Shown here: positions 60,518 through 64,000 of the stretch, in pieces | How the letters are laid out: every line of letters starts with the position of its first letter | Numbering within the stretch: position 1 is the stretch's first letter | Assembly: GCA_964651475.1 (NCBI GenBank) | Contig: CAZYXV010000008.1 | Location: 1-64,000 of the forward strand | Length of the DNA: 64,000 nucleotides | Source of the DNA: JBGSMF01 sp964651475 | GTDB lineage: Bacteria > Chloroflexota > Anaerolineae > Fen-1058 | Reading direction: 5' to 3' | Position numbers and translations under genes: made by a program | The notes under the pieces: generated by a model | The model's database searches: none | What the model was told of the DNA's origin: nothing | Seen by the model: only the letters and a program-made list of their open reading frames with translations

Positions 60518-62875
60518 GTGTCAGTCACTACATCGGAAGGAGCGCGGCGCGGACGCGGCGGCTTGGGGCGCACGCTCCTGGCTGCATTTTTGCTGCTCAC
60601 ACTTGTCCCGCTGATTGGGATCAGCGCCGTGACGATTTGGCGGCAGTATGCGCGTAGCCGCGCGCAGATTGTTGACCAATTAACCTCAATAGCCACCCTG
60701 AAAGAAGCCGAGATCAAGACCTGGTTCAATTCACTGTCGCCGGATTTAGAGCTGTTGATGACCGACCCGCGCACTCGCTCGGACGTGATAGGACTGGCGC
60801 AGTCCACGACGGATGAAGCAACCTTGCGCGATGCAGTGTTGGATACGTTGAAAAGCGCGCGGGCCACCGGGGACAAGTTTGAAGAAATATTCCTGATGGA
60901 CACACAAGGCGCGGTGATACTTTCTACCAACGCTGGGCGCGAGGGGCATAGCTTTGACACGCAACCTTTTTTTCAAAAGGGCCTTGCTGCGCCCTTCGCC
61001 CAGTCGCCATTCTATTCTTTGATCTATGACAAGATGGTGGTGTTCGCCGCTGTACCGGTGCGCGATGAGGGCGGCATGACGCGCGGCGTGCTGGCCGGCG
61101 TCGCCAGTGTGGATACGCTCAATGCCATCATGCGCGAGCGCGCCGGCTTGGGCGAGACAGGCGAGACGTACCTGGTCAACACAGACTATATCATGCTGAC
61201 CGAGCCGCGCCAGATCCAGCCGGGCGGCTTTCCGGCAGTGCACACACCTGGAGCCACCGCAGCTTTGGCCGGGCGGAACGGGGTCGGTTTATACGAGAAT
61301 TACCAAAATCCCTCCGCGCCGGTTGTGGGCGTCTATCACTGGATTCCAGATTTGCGCGTTGCATTGCTGGCCGAACAGAGCCAGGCCGAGGCCTTTGCAT
61401 CCACTTACCAAAGTATTTGGATCACTCTGATCACTACCGTGATCACGGCGCTCGTCACAGTCGGCGCGGCAGTAGTGGTCACGCGCGGCATAGCCTCCCC
61501 CATAGAACATCTGACTTTATTTGCCGCGCGCGCCGCCGGAGGCAATCTGGCGGAAACCGCGCCGATTGATCGCAGCGACGAGATCGGCATTTTGGCCGAT
61601 GCTTTTAACACAATGATCGTGGAATTGCGCGGACTGGTTGGAGGCCTCGAGGAGCGCGTCGCGGCGCGCACGGCCGAATTGGAAGCGCAGAAAGAGGCTC
61701 TCCGCGCGTCAGAGCAAAGATTGTCGCTCCACGTCCAGCAAACTCCCCTGGCAGTCATCGAATGGGACCTGGATTTTCAGGTGTCGGACTGGAATCCCAG
61801 CGCGGAACAAATCTTTGGTTACAGCCGGGAGGAAGCGCTGGGGCGGCACGCTGTCGGACTGATCGTGCCGGCGAACGTCCGGGAGCAGGTGGCCCAGGTG
61901 TGGAGCGACCTGCTGGCGCGCAAAGGCGGGACGCGCAGCACCACTGAGAATGTCACCAAAGACGGGCGCAGCATCGCTTGCGAATGGTACAACACCCCGC
62001 TGGTGGACCAGGCCGGTAGAGTGATCGGCGTCGCCTCGCTGGGGCAAGACATCACCGAACGCAGGCGGGCCGAAGAGCAATTGCAGCGCTACAGCGCCGA
62101 GCTGGCCCAAAGCAACGAAGAACTCAAGCGGTTTTCCTACATCGTCTCGCACGACTTGCGCGCGCCGCTGGTCAATCTCAAGGGTTTCGCAGCCGAGCTG
62201 CGCGCTGCCATGAAGATCATCCAACCCGCGTTGGGAGATGCTCTATCTCACATGGACGCAGAGCAGCGCGCAGATGTGACCGCTGCCCTCGAAACAGATT
62301 TGCCGGAAGCCTTGGGCTTTATTGACGCTTCGGTGAATCGAATGGATCACTTTATCAATGCTCTGCTCAAGCTCTCCCGCCTGGGGCGCCGCGATCTCGA
62401 CTTTGGCACGGTGAACATGGACGCTCTGGTGCGAGACACTCTTGAGACGCTGGCGCACCAGATTGGACAACGCGGCGCGCTAGTGACGGTCGGGCCGCTG
62501 CCGGAAGTGGTGGCCGACCGCACCGCCATGGAACAGATCCTGACCAACATTTTGAACAACGCTGTGATTTACCTTGATCCGGCCCGGCCCGGCGAGATCG
62601 AGATCAGCGGAGATCGCCATCGCGACGAAACGATTTTTCGCGTCCGCGACAATGGGCGCGGGATTGCGCCGGAAGACATGGACAAGGTTTTTGCGCCTTT
62701 CCGCCGCGCCGGCAAGCAAGACGTCCCTGGCGAAGGCATGGGCCTGGCTTACGTGCAAACCTTGGTGCGCCGCCACGACGGGCGCGTCTGGTGCGATTCC
62801 GAACTGGGGACTGGGACGACGTTCACTTTCACCATCTCGAATCATCTTACGAAAGGGGCCAACTATGCCGCATAA
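60518..62875 (+). CDS. membrane histidine kinase with dCache-like sensor, HAMP, PAS
   Basis: A 785-residue sensor kinase. Helix 1 at about 18-40; a double-Cache-like exported sensor at 45-300 (FEEIFLMDTQGAVILSTN, YDKMVVFAAVPVRDEGG); helix 2 near 305-325; HAMP 320-367; PAS 404-514; HisKA with FSYIVSHDLRAPLVNLKG near 543; HATPase about 660-777 (DNGRGIAPED, GEGMGLAYV). Start is GTG 60518 with GAGGAG upstream. It follows the binding-protein gene at once and overlaps the next regulator gene by 11 bases, so signal detection and output are one operon. Confidence 0.92.
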   Translation: MSVTTSEGARRGRGGLGRTLLAAFLLLTLVPLIGISAVTIWRQYARSRAQIVDQLTSIATLKEAEIKTWFNSLSPDLELLMTDPRTRSDVIGLAQSTTDEATLRDAVLDTLKSARATGDKFEEIFLMDTQGAVILSTNAGREGHSFDTQPFFQKGLAAPFAQSPFYSLIYDKMVVFAAVPVRDEGGMTRGVLAGVASVDTLNAIMRERAGLGETGETYLVNTDYIMLTEPRQIQPGGFPAVHTPGATAALAGRNGVGLYENYQNPSAPVVGVYHWIPDLRVALLAEQSQAEAFASTYQSIWITLITTVITALVTVGAAVVVTRGIASPIEHLTLFAARAAGGNLAETAPIDRSDEIGILADAFNTMIVELRGLVGGLEERVAARTAELEAQKEALRASEQRLSLHVQQTPLAVIEWDLDFQVSDWNPSAEQIFGYSREEALGRHAVGLIVPANVREQVAQVWSDLLARKGGTRSTTENVTKDGRSIACEWYNTPLVDQAGRVIGVASLGQDITERRRAEEQLQRYSAELAQSNEELKRFSYIVSHDLRAPLVNLKGFAAELRAAMKIIQPALGDALSHMDAEQRADVTAALETDLPEALGFIDASVNRMDHFINALLKLSRLGRRDLDFGTVNMDALVRDTLETLAHQIGQRGALVTVGPLPEVVADRTAMEQILTNILNNAVIYLDPARPGEIEISGDRHRDETIFRVRDNGRGIAPEDMDKVFAPFRRAGKQDVPGEGMGLAYVQTLVRRHDGRVWCDSELGTGTTFTFTISNHLTKGANYAA

Positions 62876-63308
62876 GCAAGAAGTCACTATTCTCTTGGTA
62901 GAAGACGATCCGGGCCACGCGCGCCTGATCGAAAAAAACCTGCGCCGCTCCAAGATATCGAATGAAATCGTCATCGTTGACGACGGGCAAAAAGCGATTG
63001 ATTATTTGTTCGGCCAGGGCGAATGTGCGCAGATCAATTGCCCCACACCCATGCTGGTGCTGCTCGATTTGAACCTGCCAGTGCTCGACGGTTACCAGGT
63101 GTTGCAGCGCATGAAGGGGGACGAGCGGACCAAACGCATCCCCGTCATTATCCTGACCACTACCGATGACACGCGCGAGGTGGCGCGCTGCTACAACCTG
63201 GGCTGCAACGTCTATATCACCAAGCCGGTGGATTATGAACAGTTTGCCGAGGCGATCCGCAAGATTGGATTGTTCTTGACCGTAGTCACCATACCGGATG
63301 GAGAATAA
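62865..63308 (+). CDS. CheY-like single-domain response regulator (Rcp1-type)
   Basis: A 147-residue receiver domain: ILLVEDDPGHARLIEKNLRR, phospho-acceptor in VLLDLNLPVLDGYQVLQRM, ILTTTDD and the lysine in YITKPVDYEQF. Rcp1-type regulators partner phytochrome-like kinases. The ATG at 62865 lies inside the kinase's end; a longer frame to 62574 is a shadow of the kinase. Confidence 0.92.
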   Translation: MPHKQEVTILLVEDDPGHARLIEKNLRRSKISNEIVIVDDGQKAIDYLFGQGECAQINCPTPMLVLLDLNLPVLDGYQVLQRMKGDERTKRIPVIILTTTDDTREVARCYNLGCNVYITKPVDYEQFAEAIRKIGLFLTVVTIPDGE

Positions 63309-63312
63309 ACCC

Positions 63313-64000
63313 ATGCCCAAGCCAGGACCCACCCGCGTGCTTTACATGGAAGATGACGCCGGCATGGCTCGTCTCTTGCAAAAGAGGCTGGAGCAGCGAG
63401 GCTATAGCGTAGATATTGCCCGCGACGGCGAGGAAGGGCTGGCCATGTACGACGCGGGCCATTACGATGTGTTGGCCATGGATCAAAATATGCCCGTCCG
63501 TGATGGGCTGGGGGTGCTTCGCGCCCTGGCGGCGCGCGGCCCGCTGCCGCCCATCATCATGGTCACCGGCACAGGCAACGAAGAGATCGCCGTACAGGCT
63601 ATGAAACTGGGCGCGGGCGATTACATCGTCAAAGACGTGGATGGGGGGTACCTTGAATTGCTGCCCTCCGTGATCGAGCAGGTGCTCAGCCAGCACCGCC
63701 TGGCCGAAGAGAAACAGCGGGCCGACGAGGCGCTGCGCCAATATGCGGCCGAATTAGAAGCGCGCAACGAGGAGCTGGATGCTTTTGCCCACACAGTCGC
63801 CCACGATCTCAAGGGGCCTTTGAGCAATATTATGGGCCATGCCCAGGCGCTGATTGAATTCTTTCCGACATTATCCGATAAAGAGCAACTCCGATCTTTA
63901 CACTTTATCGCGCAGGGCGGGCGCAAGATGAGCAACATTATTGACGAATTGCTCTTGCTATCCACTGTGCGCAAGATGAATATAGAGAGCCAGCTACTAG
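63313..64000 (+). CDS. response regulator-histidine kinase hybrid (partial, runs off the window)
   Basis: Open to the end of the window, 229 codons visible. Receiver domain at 1-125 (VLYMEDDAGMARLLQ; phospho-acceptor D57 in LAMDQNMPVRDG; IIMVTGTGNEE), coiled coil (RLAEEKQRADEALRQYAAEL), then the start of HisKA with AFAHTVAHDLKGPLSN. The histidine box is almost the same as in the protein at 38075, but no GAF domain separates receiver and kinase. ATG 63313 lies five bases after the previous stop. The ATP-binding domain lies beyond the window. Confidence 0.9.
   Translation, partial: MPKPGPTRVLYMEDDAGMARLLQKRLEQRGYSVDIARDGEEGLAMYDAGHYDVLAMDQNMPVRDGLGVLRALAARGPLPPIIMVTGTGNEEIAVQAMKLGAGDYIVKDVDGGYLELLPSVIEQVLSQHRLAEEKQRADEALRQYAAELEARNEELDAFAHTVAHDLKGPLSNIMGHAQALIEFFPTLSDKEQLRSLHFIAQGGRKMSNIIDELLLLSTVRKMNIESQLL

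Noticed and set aside
1..64000. Search by eye for CRISPR arrays, tRNA genes, rRNA and phage or integrase genes
   Set aside because: No regularly spaced direct repeats, no cloverleaf-like sequence and no such protein families were noticed; a tool-based scan could still find a tRNA.

Overview
The window reads as part of a chromosome of a GC-rich, largely anaerobic-type bacterium, most likely Chloroflexota (Anaerolineae-like). This is inference from gene content: a secreted protein ending in the YLP-type tail common in that phylum, very large multi-GAF hybrid histidine kinases, a MalT/LuxR-type regulator, rny-recX-recA adjacency, YibE/F, and many short palindromic dispersed repeats. No rRNA, tRNA, CRISPR array or phage gene was seen.

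Layout. (1) 0.06-5.8 kb, minus strand: tandem Nudix protein, cupin, Fur-family regulator, a large secreted putative metalloprotease, TrmO and a small membrane protein. (2) 5.9-18 kb, minus strand: a metal/methyltransferase island with a DUF364 protein, a ferritin-like/VIT1 iron exporter, two metallo-beta-lactamase-fold hydrolases, six different small integral-membrane methyltransferases of the isoprenylcysteine methyltransferase (ICMT) type, three soluble class I methyltransferases, DUF1847, a ferritin-like protein, an AbrB-type protein and a HAD phosphatase. A strong Fur-like operator overlaps a promoter at 15.33-15.38 kb. Two copies of one palindromic repeat family lie at the edges of this island (5.83 and 17.99 kb). 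(3) 18-32 kb, minus strand: Nudix, YibE/F, a radical SAM protein, then a long cluster for iron-sulfur or other metal-sulfur cofactor handling: two NifU/IscU-like scaffolds, three NifX/orange-protein-like proteins, an Mrp/NBP35 ATPase, two MinD-type ATPases with inserted ferredoxin domains, a DUF59 protein, a ferredoxin, CGGC, FmdB and DUF5320 proteins, and a thioredoxin-VKOR fusion. It is headed by an XRE-cupin regulator with a near-consensus sigma70 promoter. The nearest known arrangement is the Desulfovibrio orange-protein (ORP) locus.

(4) 32.4-38 kb: a deoxynucleoside kinase with a helical C-terminal extension, RNase Y, RecX, RecA, and an ATC-hydrolase-like protein. (5) 38-49.3 kb, minus strand: three histidine kinases; the two giant ones share nearly identical DNA tracts, as in recent duplication or gene conversion. 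(6) 49.7-51.9 kb: Nudix, anti-sigma factor and ECF sigma factor (minus). (7) 52-58 kb, plus strand: lipA, a MazG-like protein, a metallophosphoesterase, a ParB-like/DUF4032 protein, a LuxR/MalT regulator and a small hypothetical gene. (8) 58-59.2 kb: a decayed serine-hydrolase gene split by a 118-bp inverted-repeat element, plus other repeats. (9) 59.2-64 kb, plus strand: a Tat lipoprotein solute-binding protein directly followed by a sensor kinase, a CheY-like regulator and a response regulator-kinase hybrid cut off by the window end.

Most striking details: an 80-bp miniature inverted-repeat element with an 8-bp target duplication that exactly explains a frameshift in a NifX-like gene (22.06-22.14 kb); a five-copy octanucleotide repeat inside the ferredoxin domain of a MinD-type ATPase (29.45 kb); and the expansion of six unlike ICMT-type methyltransferases beside iron-storage genes.
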